A DNA stretch of 64,000 nt from Larus michahellis (taxonomy: Eukaryota > Chordata > Aves > Charadriiformes > Laridae). The first letter of the stretch is position 1. Every line of letters starts with the position of its first letter. Where the stretch lies: positions 134,048,125 through 134,112,124 of the forward strand of contig NC_133897.1 of assembly GCF_964199755.1 (NCBI RefSeq), in the 5' to 3' direction. This document shows, piece after piece, positions 1 to 12,547 of the stretch. The position numbers and the translations under genes are program-made. The notes under the pieces were generated by a model. That model had not been told where the DNA came from, did not search any database, and saw nothing but the letters and a program-made list of their open reading frames with translations.

Positions 1-446
1 CCGACAATTTGACAGAGTAAACCTATCCAAATCAACACATACGTAATTTAATACATATATTTGTGGCTATCAAAAGCACTTTTTAATGACACACTAAAAA
101 AAGCCTTGGTTGAAAGGAAAAGAGGAATACGAACTCTCAAAAGAAGCAATTATATGAAATTTTTTATTGTAAATGCTTAATAAGCCATTTTTAGCTCACA
201 GGGAATCCCATTGCACTGCTCTCACTCATAAACACTCAGCAAACACGGGATATGATACAGAGCTTTATCTCACCAAGCGGCTTCCACTATGTGTCTGGAA
301 TTCTTTTCCCCTCAATCATTATATGTGTTTTTAGTAGCGAGTAACCTGTATTTTGAAGGGAAGGAACACAAAAGGTATGTTTGATTGTAATGAACAACTA
401 GGAATTTCAAACAATTTGGCTCATCAATCAAAACATTAGCATTTTC

Positions 447-461
447 AAAAAAAAAAAAAAA

Positions 462-512
<51 letters not shown>

Positions 513-517
513 GAAAG
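447..517 (+). repeat. Poly-A followed by GAAA microsatellite
   Basis: About 17 A residues, then about twelve GAAA units to aaggaaagacc. An A-run grading into a tetranucleotide repeat often marks the tail of an old retroposed insert, but no body of such an insert is recognisable upstream. Confidence 0.9.
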
Positions 518-817
518 ACCCATGTCTAGCTAAATAGTCTTTTCACCTGGGGCTCATTAGTGCTGCAATTGTTTCTCTCTCCTGTTTCTAACTAATGCAC
601 TGCTGGGAGTCCAGGCCAGGTGCTCCTTTCAGTGCTGTCTGCTCCCAGCAACTCTATCTGAGAACTCCATGTCTGCTCACACCAGGATAATGTAACCTTT
701 GGCTCCGGCCCGATAAATTAGAGCACCCTCCAACTCCACATTAGCAAATGGAATAATTAACAAGTAGCAAGTCAGCAATGCTTGGGTGCCTCAGTTACAT
801 TTTGAGGGGTTTTATGA

Positions 818-836
818 TTTTTTTTTTTTTTTTTTT
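818..836 (+). repeat. Poly-T run of 19
   Basis: Uninterrupted T run in tttatga(T)19ggtggg. Length is likely polymorphic. Confidence 0.85.
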
Positions 837-2539
837 GGTGGGAACTGGTCACATCAAGAAGTTATGGATTTCTAAAGGGCATATTCGAAACTATGCCCTT
901 TAGACCACTTCTTTTCAGTGGTAGACTGGTTTTAGTTAAAAAAACTCTACCCTTTTCATGATTTAGAAATTAAAAGTGGACCAATTCCCATCCTTTAGCC
1001 CACCAGCATGAATCCACAGTAGTACTATTTGACTGAAACCGCAAATAACTGTATGGGTTTTAAAGCACTTAACTAGACATATCGAGCAATAGGGGACTAC
1101 TGTTGTACGTATCATCAGTGAATCTGATGCAATCCTGAGAACTTTGTTTGATTCATTCCTTTACGCACATAATTTCAATTAAAGACCACAGAATCATTAA
1201 AAAAAAATAGTATTGTTTTTCAGTCCATTACCTTTTAATTTAGAGGTAAATTTATATTGATTTCTGGATGTCAGTCAAATTAGAAAGGAAGCTTATGATT
1301 CTTGCTGGTTCTGCCTAAACTCACTGGAGAAATACTGTTAGGGACCACTGAAAGGAGGTGATGGTTATTTGAGAAGGGACCCACAGAGTATTTACAGACT
1401 TTGAGCTCCAGCACACATCATTTCTTGGAGTTTGCACTAGCGTATTGTATCACGAAGTGGTGCTGTTGTTAAAACTGTGGTGTCTATCAACATTGCAGCT
1501 ACAAGTTTAATGCTAGATGTGTTCTCACCAGTGCATGAAGGTGCTCCGGACTTAGAGCTTAAGAGAAAAAAGCTTCTGTCAGATTGAAGTTTCTTGTTGG
1601 GAGCTGCACAAATAGGCACACAAACAGTTGGGCAGTCTGCTGAGTGTATGAGCCATTTCATCTACTTTAAGATACAAATGGGCAAGAAATTAGGTGAAGA
1701 GAGAGAACCCTGGCAGACACTGACACAGGCTCATCCCCTGTCTTATCTTCTCCTTGGCCCTGCTGCTTTCCATGTCCAACCCAAAGAGCTGTGCCTAGAG
1801 CTCTGTTTAAAAGCTATACATGCAAATGCTGTGGAATAGTAGGATGCTTTGAACAAAATTTAATGGGGAAAAGGCCATTGCTCTCATTAGGAAAAGTTTC
1901 ACTTACCTATTATTTCCTGAACTGAAGCGTGCTGTAGACATGTTTATATTCTTGTCATAGTCATCTGGGATTTAATGAAAAAGTTCAAAACAGAGCTTCC
2001 TTATTTAAGAATTCATAATCAGGATTATGGTATATTGGTTAACGCAGACACTTCTCAATTTGTGCCCCTTTAGAAAGGAGCTAACTTTCTTTCACTATTG
2101 TCTTTCTTTCCTAGTATTATTTTCAAAAATATCAAATAAAAATCCAGTGAACTCTGATGAAATGTTTTGTAAGAGCAGTGTCAAAACTTTTACCTAGGAG
2201 AACACAAAATAGTGTTAAATATGAGATTATGAATCCGTTCTCAGAAATGAGCACTCATGGATACATACTTTCACAGCCGTAGGCAAACATCAAACTGCAT
2301 ACTATCATCACCAGTAGAAAGTTCACATTTTTGGCCTGGTAACTGTGCTTGGCAGCCCTCTACACTGCCATGTCTTCTTTATTGGATCTCCTGATGAGAG
2401 ATATTTCAAGGATACACACATTGTCATAACTGTTGGAATATGGAATAAAAAATATTATTGCGGATCCCCAGAAAAGGCAGAAAAATTGCTTAAGGTATCT
2501 TAATTAAGTTTTATTTTGGATGTCAATAGAAGATTTTTT

Positions 2540-2577
2540 TATATATATATGTATATATATATGTATATTTATATATT
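2540..2577. repeat. TA/TATG dinucleotide tract
   Basis: Alternating TA with two ATG interruptions, flanked by a T run. Low complexity. Confidence 0.85.
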
Positions 2578-4005
2578 GCCATGATCCAACCCCCAAAAGA
2601 AATCTGTTATAGGCAACGGGCCATAAAGAGCACTGACAATAATTTATAAATGAAAAGTCATCACAGAATGTTAGGTTTAATAGTAAAAATGACCATGAGT
2701 CACATGTCTGAGTGTAGGTTTAAATCCAGCTGTGTATCTAAATGGGGCAGAAAATTTCACTTCAGGACACGTATTAAACCAAAATCACCTGAGTGCCAAA
2801 ACCCTTTCAACTTGGGGCACTTCAGATCCAGATCTGGATTCCAGCTTTACAGACAGAGCTCCTCATTTGACTTAAGTCTTGATTTCCTTTGCTTTAGTGG
2901 AATTAAATTAAATCACATACTTCCCATTCTTTCATCAAAGCAAATGTATTAATGTGTTTCTTTACCTGCTAATCTGACTAGGACTAAGTGAGCGCAAAAG
3001 AAACACTTTTAAAAGGGTTGTTCTAGATTTAATTGTTAATTTCATCATGGCGTTGCTCATTTTGTCTTCACCTTGCCTAGCAGGCCTCAGTCGTAATATA
3101 TACCACTTGTTATACAAAGATCCTGCAAGTGATTTATGGAACTCAGCGTGTATTTTATTTAAGGGGAAAATCACAGCAGGGACAAATTTCATGCCTGTAT
3201 GTGGCCCTCTCTTAGTTCACCTACTTGCTGCCTCCCAGTAAATGACACATGTGCAACTCCAATCATTTCTGGGCTTTTACAAAGTATTTGTAGTATTTAT
3301 GTGCGGGCAAATGAGACCCCTGGGTACATTTTAGAGTTCATGTTTGTAAATTTGTGAAATTTCGTCTCAGGTGACAGTCATAAAAACCACAACAAAATTT
3401 ATATTGAAAATTGTCTTAATGAAACATGCAAGAATGAGCAAACAAAAATGCTGCTGAGAAAAACTGATAGCGTTTGATGCATTAGAAATCACAACTGCAA
3501 ATCATTAGCATTTTTGACCAGACATTTTCCTGTGCAGCAGAGCTGAAAATGGACATTAACATTCAGAAACATACCAAAAGCCAGTAGACTTGAACTCCTG
3601 CCACACTGAGGTTATTAAAGTTTAATATGTAGGGAAAGTACTGAGAAGGGCTGAAATTACACGGCTGTGCATGGCCAGAGACTTTTCCTGTGCTGAGCAG
3701 AGCTAGCACTAGTCCCCTTCAATCAGTGGGACTAATTGACCAAGTAAAGTGATCCCCAAGATGGATACCGGTATCTGCAGATGACAAAAAGTCAAACACA
3801 GGGAGATTAGAGGCCCCTGGGGCCTGTGGAAAGATGCTGAGTAGCTGTTGCATCTTTAAGCAATCCATCTTTCCAGAGAAATCCTGAAGGACACGAAGAA
3901 GGTGAACTTGGTTGCCTGTCCGTGAGCATGAATCTCTGGATCTGGAGTGACACCATGCAGCAGCCTCTCTGCCCCAGGTATTGTTGAAATTGCAGGTGTA
4001 ACTGG

Positions 4006-4093
4006 TCCTGAATAAGGAATATAACTAGTAAGGAAGGAAAAGAATACGTATCCTGAATGAGGGATATAACTAGTGAGGTAGGAAGGGGAGAAA
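4006..4093 (+). repeat. Two-copy 45-base tandem duplication
   Basis: Both copies contain TCCTGAAT, GATATAACTAGT or AATATAACTAGT, and GGAAGG blocks; the first starts at 4006, the second at 4051. About eight substitutions separate them, so the duplication is old. Confidence 0.8.
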
Positions 4094-7000
4094 GGCCCCT
4101 CTGCTGCCTATAGAGCAAACAGGAGGCTGGGCTGTACGGCTCAAGTTTGCCCGGCTTCAAGACCACCCCAGCTGCTCCTGCTCTGGCTTCATGAAGACAA
4201 CATCAAATGGAGAAGTGAGCCTGTAGTCCCTCCTGTAACGGCCAGATGCTGCCCACTGTAGGGACAGATAACATTTGCAGTGGTAGCCAGTAGCGAGCAC
4301 GCTCATGCAACCCCTACTGATGACCAACAGAAGACCCAATACAGGCCCAAAAAATTTCTCAGCATCAGTAGGAGCAAGATAAAATCAGCCTGGTGGGTCA
4401 GTGAGGCTAGGCTTGAGAAATGCCAATCTTTACGCAGTCACACTACTGTAAAATAGAAATATCTCTGAATTTACACCAGTCCAAGTGAAGGAAGAAGCTA
4501 TCCGAAGACAAAAGAAGCAGATGATAATGTGAAAAGAGGAGTAACCCTGAAATGTGTCAGCTGCCCCCATGCTTACACCGTAGTAACTGAAACGATCATA
4601 AAGCTTCGCCAAAGAGCAGAAGAAATAATAATGGTGTGTTCTCGCCATCATTTCATCACTGCAGTGCATGTGTTCTGGGGAGGTTCTGCAAAACCTGTAC
4701 CTGTTTTATTCACTCGCTGTGCAGGTATGCCTTGGAGCACCGTAAGAATGCTGTAAGACGAGGAATAGCATCCAGAATAGAAATTGAGCTGGGCTTGACA
4801 GCTGTGAGGAAAGTGCAGCCCTGGCAAGATTGATAAGGTGCTTTCTGGAAGCAGATTTTTTGAATATTTGTCCAGGAATTCATGATACCCAAAGGAGTGA
4901 ACCAATAATATGAGAGAAAATAATGGAGCAATATTCCTACCTCTTTAGTGCATTCTCTCTGGCCTTTGATGGTAGAAACTGGAGGACAGCCCACTTCTGG
5001 AGTGCTATTGGGACTTCATATAAAAGAGAAATCCCTCATATGCTATAGATATAAACAAAATGTATGTGTTATAGGATATGAATTGTTGTGCAAATCATTC
5101 TGTTCCTCTCAGCTAAACTTATCCTGCAACTATAAACCGAACCACATCCCGTATGGGGGGAAAGTAGCGGGGTGGGGGAATGGCTTTCTGAGGCAACTGC
5201 TGTGAAGTGGGACTAAGACTTTAGAAGAATGTAGATTTCTGTCTTTAAAAGCACATGTGCAGGCAAGGCAAACCTGATGTAAATGAAGTATTGCATCTAA
5301 ACTCTATGTGGGTAGACTAAACTAGCTTTCAGAAACCTCATTTGCATTCATGTAAGGAATATTTTGAGTTATTAATAAAATTGCTATTTTCTCATAAACT
5401 GCTTATCTTGGACATCTCTGTTTTCCTCCTCATTCCCAGAAGAATGTCTGGAAATAAGCTGTAGGACTGGAAGTGCTGAGTCATTGGTGCTATAGGGTCA
5501 TAATTCTCACAGGATGGATACTTGGATCCTAAAACTTTTGCTCATGGTGGTAAATAGGACCACATTTGAAGTAAACGGCTCTTCAGCACAGGTAAGTATG
5601 CACAGTTTGGTTGGGGCCAGTAGGAGCACGGCATGGTGGCAGAAAGTAAGGTTGGGAAGACCGCTCACCCTCTCCAAGCCGCAAGGAGAGAGTCGGAGAC
5701 TCACGCAGTCGCAGTAGCCGTCACGTCGGATCACAAATGTATATCCCACAAGATCAGTTTCATACTGCTGCCAGGGCAGATGTTTTTGGGGCCTCATTCC
5801 CTCCAAGTCATCATCTTCCTGGCCTGCATGCAAGTGCCAGAAGCACCCTGTCTGGATGGTGATATTTCCAAGAATGCTGTCAGAGTACACACTAGCTCAT
5901 TAGTCCCAAGGATTCACAGATATTTTGTTTTCGAGCTGCCTCCACATTGCAATGCTGAGAAGCAGTCTGTAGGTTTTGTATCATTTCCAATTTATCTCTA
6001 TCAAAAATCATGCATACTCGTATTTAACATAGAGTTCCTGCCATTGATGTATTAGGCAGAGGAAGAAATGGTGAAGCAGGCTTCCCTCAGACGGTAAATG
6101 TCAAAATTTTCAATGCAATCATTATTTGTCTTAAACATACCAAATCCATCAAGTTTACAAAACCACTGCTCTATTTTATAGAGTCTCAGAATATAAATCT
6201 CTTAAAAATATGGAGATTTGGAAAGGTCTGGAGAGAGCGGGACCAAAGTTCTCCCAGTTAATTTCCATGATTTTTTTTCTTGCAAATGGCTTAGGTATTC
6301 TCGAGCTTCAGAACCAAATCTTAAGATCCATTTAAACGGGACTGAGCATGAAGAGCTGATCTTGAGGACCTATAGCTGCATCAGCGTAAGGATTTAAGCT
6401 GCTGTGTGAAACAGACCTGGACAATCAAATCAAAATTCCTCCACAACACAGGAAGCTTAGAAGTTTACCTGCTTCTTATCAGAATCTGTTCAAAATTTAA
6501 TTGGCATTATAATTACGGTCACTGTATTTCACAGAGGCTAAAATGCTTGAATAACAGAAACTTCAGATAAAACCAAGTTGCTGCAGCGATTTTTTAAATT
6601 ATTTGTGAGTTCTTTGATCTTTTAGGTTTTTAAGCTAACATAAATGAGCGCTGTTCCTCTCTTTGTTTTGTTTATGTGTCCAGATTTATCTTGCAGTGAG
6701 CTAAGGTAAATGTTTCTCTGTTTTCAGCTGAGTAGTGATTTTTCCTTTAAAAAGATTCAATCCGCCCCTACCAATTATTAGCAACATCTTGAAATAAGGT
6801 TCTGCTAATTAATCAAAAACTTCTTGTGAGCTCAGACAAGCCAGCCCCGACTGACCTCAAAAGTATATGAAAGCACAGAAGTAAAAACAAGAATTTCTTG
6901 GCCAAAGAAAACATCTTTATTCTTTTAATAGGCATGGAGGAAAAGACTGCTTAGTGCAAGGGACTCCAGACAGCTGAGCTCTTTTACAGTTTTAGATGGA

Positions 7001-7600
7001 GCAAATGAGGCCATGAAAAAGGAGCATTTTTAAAAGTATCTGGGCCCTCACTGAAGTCAGTGATAAAATTCCCTTTCACTTCAAAAAAGCAGAAGACCTA
7101 CCAGAGCAGGGCAGATATGAAAGTCCCATTTAATTGTGCTGTTTGCCATTACAAGCGCGTTTCATGCCAGGAAGAGACTCTCTGTGTGAATTTACAGAGG
7201 GAGGCTCTAGTCTGCAGTTCGGTATCAGAATCCCGGCTCACTTTTCCACCCACTTCATATTACTTCTTGCAAAAGAAGTAGACCATCTTTGCAGATACAA
7301 TCTCATCCTTGTTTTCTGGATGAGCATGAACTAAAATACCCGCGTACCCCTGCTTAAACTTAGGGGAATGGCTGTGCTGGGCAGAGCACTGGGATGGAGC
7401 ACAAGCAGTTTCTCTTCTCAATTCCTCCGTTAGGGTTTGTGAATATTAGCTTGTAAGGAAGCATGTTTACAAGAAAGATAGTCAAAGATACTGATTAAAG
7501 ATAACATCCAAGAATTTAAAAAAATATTCTGGGTTGTTAGCAGTCGGTTTTACCTTAAGCAGACTGGACAATGCAGTCAAAAGCCTCCAAAATGGTCTCA

Positions 7601-7648
7601 AAACATAACAAAAACCACGTAAGAAACCATATTAGAAACCATGTCATC
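7601..7648 (+). repeat. 12-base tandem repeat, three to four copies
   Basis: aaccacgtaaga (7613), aaccatattaga (7625), aaccatgtcatc (7637), with a weaker copy before them at 7601. The period is a multiple of three, which keeps a spurious frame open. Confidence 0.6.
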
Positions 7649-10600
7649 TTGTCATCAAAACTTCAAGGTAAGGAAGAGCAGCATACACTAAAGTTCAACT
7701 TTATTTCCTTTGTGCTCTGTCAGCCTAGCCCAAGGTCATTTATACAGCTGTCCTGATGCAGCAATGCGTTCTTGATATGAATTCAGGTTTATTTGGAGAA
7801 TACCCAGTTAATCTCATTTACCTCTTTAAAGAGATGTTTTATAGCTACTCAGGAGGGTCCTCTTGTACCCAAAGGCCTTTACTGAGCCACATTAACCCTT
7901 TATGCCTAGCAAATAACTTGCTGCTTAAGGCTTCCATGGCCTTTATGTGGGGGTTGTGAGGCAGCTTGGCACTATTCAAGAGAAAGAGCAAAACTGCCTC
8001 ATACCATGCATTCGATTTGATTTGGAGATCAGTCCTCACATCACCCAGAACTCAGCAGTGATGATTCAGAAAATTTGCACACTGTGCGAGGAGAAAGGTT
8101 TTATGGGATTAAGTGTGTCCTACTGATCAAGGGTATTGGCGTCCAGAAGAGCGGTTGTGAGCCTGCGTCTGGTCCACCATCTTTTCACAAAGAATAAATA
8201 AAAAAACACTTTTTGATGTACACAGCTTTGAGCTAGGTTTTGTCTTGGACTCTGCAGATGTGAGGTTGCAAGCGAGACCACAAACTCCATATGAAGGCTG
8301 CAAAGCTAGAAGAGCCGTTATGGCAAATGCTGCTCCTTGCATTGCATAGGTCCTCGCTGTGTGACGAGAAGAGTGGTGGCACTCAGGCCTGGCTCTCTGG
8401 AGAGTCACCATTCCCTTTCCAACACACTAGATCAGACAGTGCCTACCTGTGGAAAAAATGGGCAAGATCAGGAAAGAAACCGTATCTACCTGTCCCAGAT
8501 TTCACATGCCCGGGGTGACTCTTAATATGAGACCTACTAATTTTTTATCACTATTTCCCCAATGAAGCAGCACACACATTTCTTACTTGGAGCTATCTAT
8601 GGACAAGACTGAACTTCTAACTTTCAAACCACTGCAAATCATTCCAATACAAAAACAACTTCTGAAGGAAAGAATTCACTTTAAAATAACATTTTTTTGG
8701 TGCATAAAATCAGAAGTGAGCTGCTTGCTTTCAAACTTGAAAGAGATGCATTTGCCGGCTGAGAATATACAATAAATATTTAACTTGTGTAGGCTTTTTT
8801 TTTCCCTTTTCCTCTGTCTTTTTGAAGATGGAATCACTGGAGACTCCAGACATATTGAACGAACTGTTCCATAGGTCCATGCTCTCCATAATTTTTTCCA
8901 CCCTCACTGTATCAACATCTAAAACCAACAAACATGACTTTGCAAAGGATGCATATTGTTATTTAAAATACATTTCTGAACACTTATTTATTTTAATTTT
9001 TTTTAAAGCCTCCCTTTTATATAGAAGTTGGCTGACTATGCTTTAAAGTACTGCCTGTTAAAAAATTATTTATTCTTATGCAAACAGTCATGAGGTTTCC
9101 TCAGCCTTAATTTAGAATATTTATCCCCAGAGAATCCAGGACCCTAAATTTAAGGATAAACTAAGGCTGTTTGTTTCTCTGAGGAATCTGCTCCCCAGAT
9201 ACGGCAGCAACTGCGCACTAAAATGGCAGCAGTGTCACAAGTTCATTTCTATGCCAGACTTCGTCTGGAACTGCAACACAGCAGCAAGCTGTCGCACATA
9301 TGCCCAGCGCATTGTTACAGTCAGGGTAAGGCAGTGCTATGCTCACGATGAAAATGTAGATTAAAAAATACTTCTAGTTTCGTTATAAAATGACTCAAAG
9401 CTCATTAAATAATTATTTGAATCACTCTGAATTTGAACGTTTCAGACCAAGCTCTTCAGTTTCAGTGTTTCTTCTTGAAAAGCCCTTCTTAAGATGCTCT
9501 GCCAGCAGTGGCATTAATCTGTCATTGACAACTCCCCGACAATTAAAAATCTCTTGCCACAATTTTTAGCCCTTTCTTCTTTTTCACTTCTGATGTGGAT
9601 TAAAGTCTGCAGTCACAACTCTGATAGTTTGAAGACATTTGATCCTACAGTATTTATCCATTATTTGCTTTGTTTACCCAAGGGAAAATTAAGTGCCGTG
9701 CCTCAGAAGAGTGAGGTCCGTAATACACTGATGCCTTCGATGATCTCTGGCAGATGTTAGTCTTTGGGAAAAAATCAAAAAGCTGTGGCACTAACTTGGG
9801 AAGCCAGTTCTGCCTGCCTTTGCAGGTGCACACGTAATTATTTGTCATGAAAACTACCCAAAGATGAGAACGTTTCTGATGATGATTCCATGTTATTTTA
9901 GCTAACAAAAAAATCTTTTTCAGTATGGAAAAGGCACCTTCTTTTCTCCTCATTCTCATCCTCCTTGGGTAACACAGTGAGACACTTCTAGGGATATGCA
10001 GCTTGCTTTCTTTATACAATGCACTTTTTTGAAGAGAACCACAGAGAATTCTTGCCTCTGAGATTTAGGAAATGCAGGTTTCTTTGGTTAGGAGTAGGAC
10101 ACATGTACCCTGACACCCAGCTTCTCTATAAGTGTGCATGCCGGCCTTAAGTAGTGCTAGGAAATAAAAATGTTCTATTTTATTAGGGCTATGTCTTAAA
10201 AATATACACAATAAATTTATGATATACTTTTAATCTTTATTCATATACGAGGACATGTCTAATATATACTAATGTTGTAAGCAAGTAATACTTCCTTCTT
10301 GAAATACTTTTGTCGGTGTTAGGGAAGTGTTTTACATCATTACTGTTTAATCTGAATATAAAACTGAAGAGATACTAGATGGAAACCTGAAACCCCTTCA
10401 TACTACATCTAACACACGGCTCTGCCACAGGAGTAAACTAAAAGCCTCTGGTAGACACTGGGCTCCCATCGAGTTTCTGTAGCTCCTCAACACCCTGCAG
10501 TTTAAAGTCCCAGAGAATCTAAATCCGAGTCAGCCTTGGGGAGTCTGGCAGTGTCTGTGGCAAGCTCTTTTAGGTTGATTCATGGAATAATAGAAAACAT

Positions 10601-12511
10601 CAACCCCACAAAGCTGTTCTCATATACTTGGTTAGGTGGCAACATGATATATTAATGCCCTGAATCATTACAGCAGAAGAGCAGAATAAGCATAAAGGAC
10701 ACATTAAAATGTAAAGCCTTGACCTACTCACATTTAACATAGGAGAGCTGTTCTCTGGTATTAAGTTATGTGATCAAAATCCTATTAAAAAGATTGAGGT
10801 GATTTACACAGCACCGAGCAAGAGATCCCTAGAAATGCTATTATGGAATATTTGCTTTCAAAAAAACAGGGAAGAGTAGAGGACCAAACCTCTCGCTCTT
10901 ACACGGAATAAGTCAAGTGTTACATGAAAAGTCCCTGTGAATTTGAAACAGGACTTGAGCAAAGGATTTCTGTTAATGGAGGAAGAGATACTTTTGATTT
11001 TTTTTGCTGACATTTTAAAATTATGTAGCTACTTATAGAAAAGCCTATGAATAAATCTACAGACTAAGAAATTCCATGAGAAAATAAGATCAGAGCCTGA
11101 CAAGCAGCTTTCATCAAAAACATACCAGGAACGGGAAGCCCATCTTTTAAGAATGATATATATATACAAGACTTGAGGCAAGGACAGAAAAAAAAAATCT
11201 CGTTTTTTAAAGAGAAAATATAACCTGAGTATTAGAGTCCAGATCTGTTGTGAAATAAATTGATATATCTTCCCTGGAATCAGCAGAACTATGCTAGCTG
11301 AAAGCCAACAACTTCACATGGACAAAAATGGCTGTAGCAAGAAAACCTGGATGGCAAAAAGCCTGGTTGTTTGTATACATAAAGTTCTCAGTATTGGCCC
11401 ATTAGAAGGAATCAACATCCACTTTTAAAAAAATTCAGCTTTGCTCCCAAATACACAAGTCAGACTTGGCTTAGTTAGCCAAGCAGACACTTGAAGGCAT
11501 TTCTACTGTACAAAGTTTTGTAATTGCTTTCACATATGGCAAATACAATTATGCATCTCACCGGTAGGGTGGATTATAAATGTGATCCATGAACAATGAC
11601 TTGTATTTCAATAGATAGCAGCTGCGTTTCTGCAAGGAATGTTACAGGAACTTGTGGACAAAGCCAAAGAAAAAAAAAAAGGCCATTCAGGTAAAGGGAA
11701 AAATGTAAGTTCCTGATCCTGAGAAAAGAAAGAGCTGGCCTTAAATTAGCTGCTCAGCTCGCTGTACCCAGCCCTCTTCAAATATGCAAGAATGATTGAT
11801 TTAAGAGAGTATGCAAAACTTCCCTCTCTCACTAAGGGTACAGTTACTATTGAAACATGTGTGCCTTGTTTTAAACAATCTCCATGAAAGAAGGGCACAA
11901 AATGCTCATTTGGGCTAAAATTATTTCACAGATTATGGAATTTACTGTGTCTTATTTATAAAAGTGGCTACCATCACAGATGTGAACTGTACAAACGGAC
12001 AGAACTGATTGATTACTCCATAGATAAACTCATTTCACACATAATCAAGAAAAATTAACATTTGAAATATGGGAAATAAGTACTGAATCAATTCAGTTTC
12101 AAGCATAATAATGAAGTTCTAGATGTGTAAGTAGTGCAATTAAAAGGGCGTCCCAAGTAAAAAGGAAAATCGTTTGTTATGAACACATTATTTTATTCTT
12201 AGCTTTTTGTTTTCCCTCTACTACCAGATAGATCATCCTATATTAAGGATATACTATCGCTGCTCCACTAAATATCAGCCCTGGCAAATGAAGTTCAAGA
12301 CAGTATGTGAGCACAGTAAGAGAACAGTCTGCTGGTCTCTGTCTTTACAATAGCATCCAAAGAATAATGTAAGTTGTCTGCAGCATAAATGCTGGCAAGA
12401 AGAGCCTGTTGCACTTGCATAGAGTAACACCTGGTTTGCAGCATGATCTAAGATTTAACCTACGTTAAAAAGAAGATAACTTTCTTTTTAAAACTTTTCC
12501 ACAAAGTACGG

Positions 12512-12547
12512 GATTAAAATTCCGGCTCCGTTGAAGTCAAGGGAAGT
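12512..12547. repeat. Possible fossil of the same ancient repeat
   Basis: attaaaattccggctccgtt, then gaagtcaagggaagtt, resembling the core that flanks TTGAAGTCA in the other fragments. Short and diverged. Confidence 0.3.

Noticed and set aside
447..517. Tail of a processed pseudogene or SINE ending in A-run plus GAAA.
   Set aside because: No gene-like or SINE-like sequence is recognisable upstream, and no flanking duplication was found by eye.
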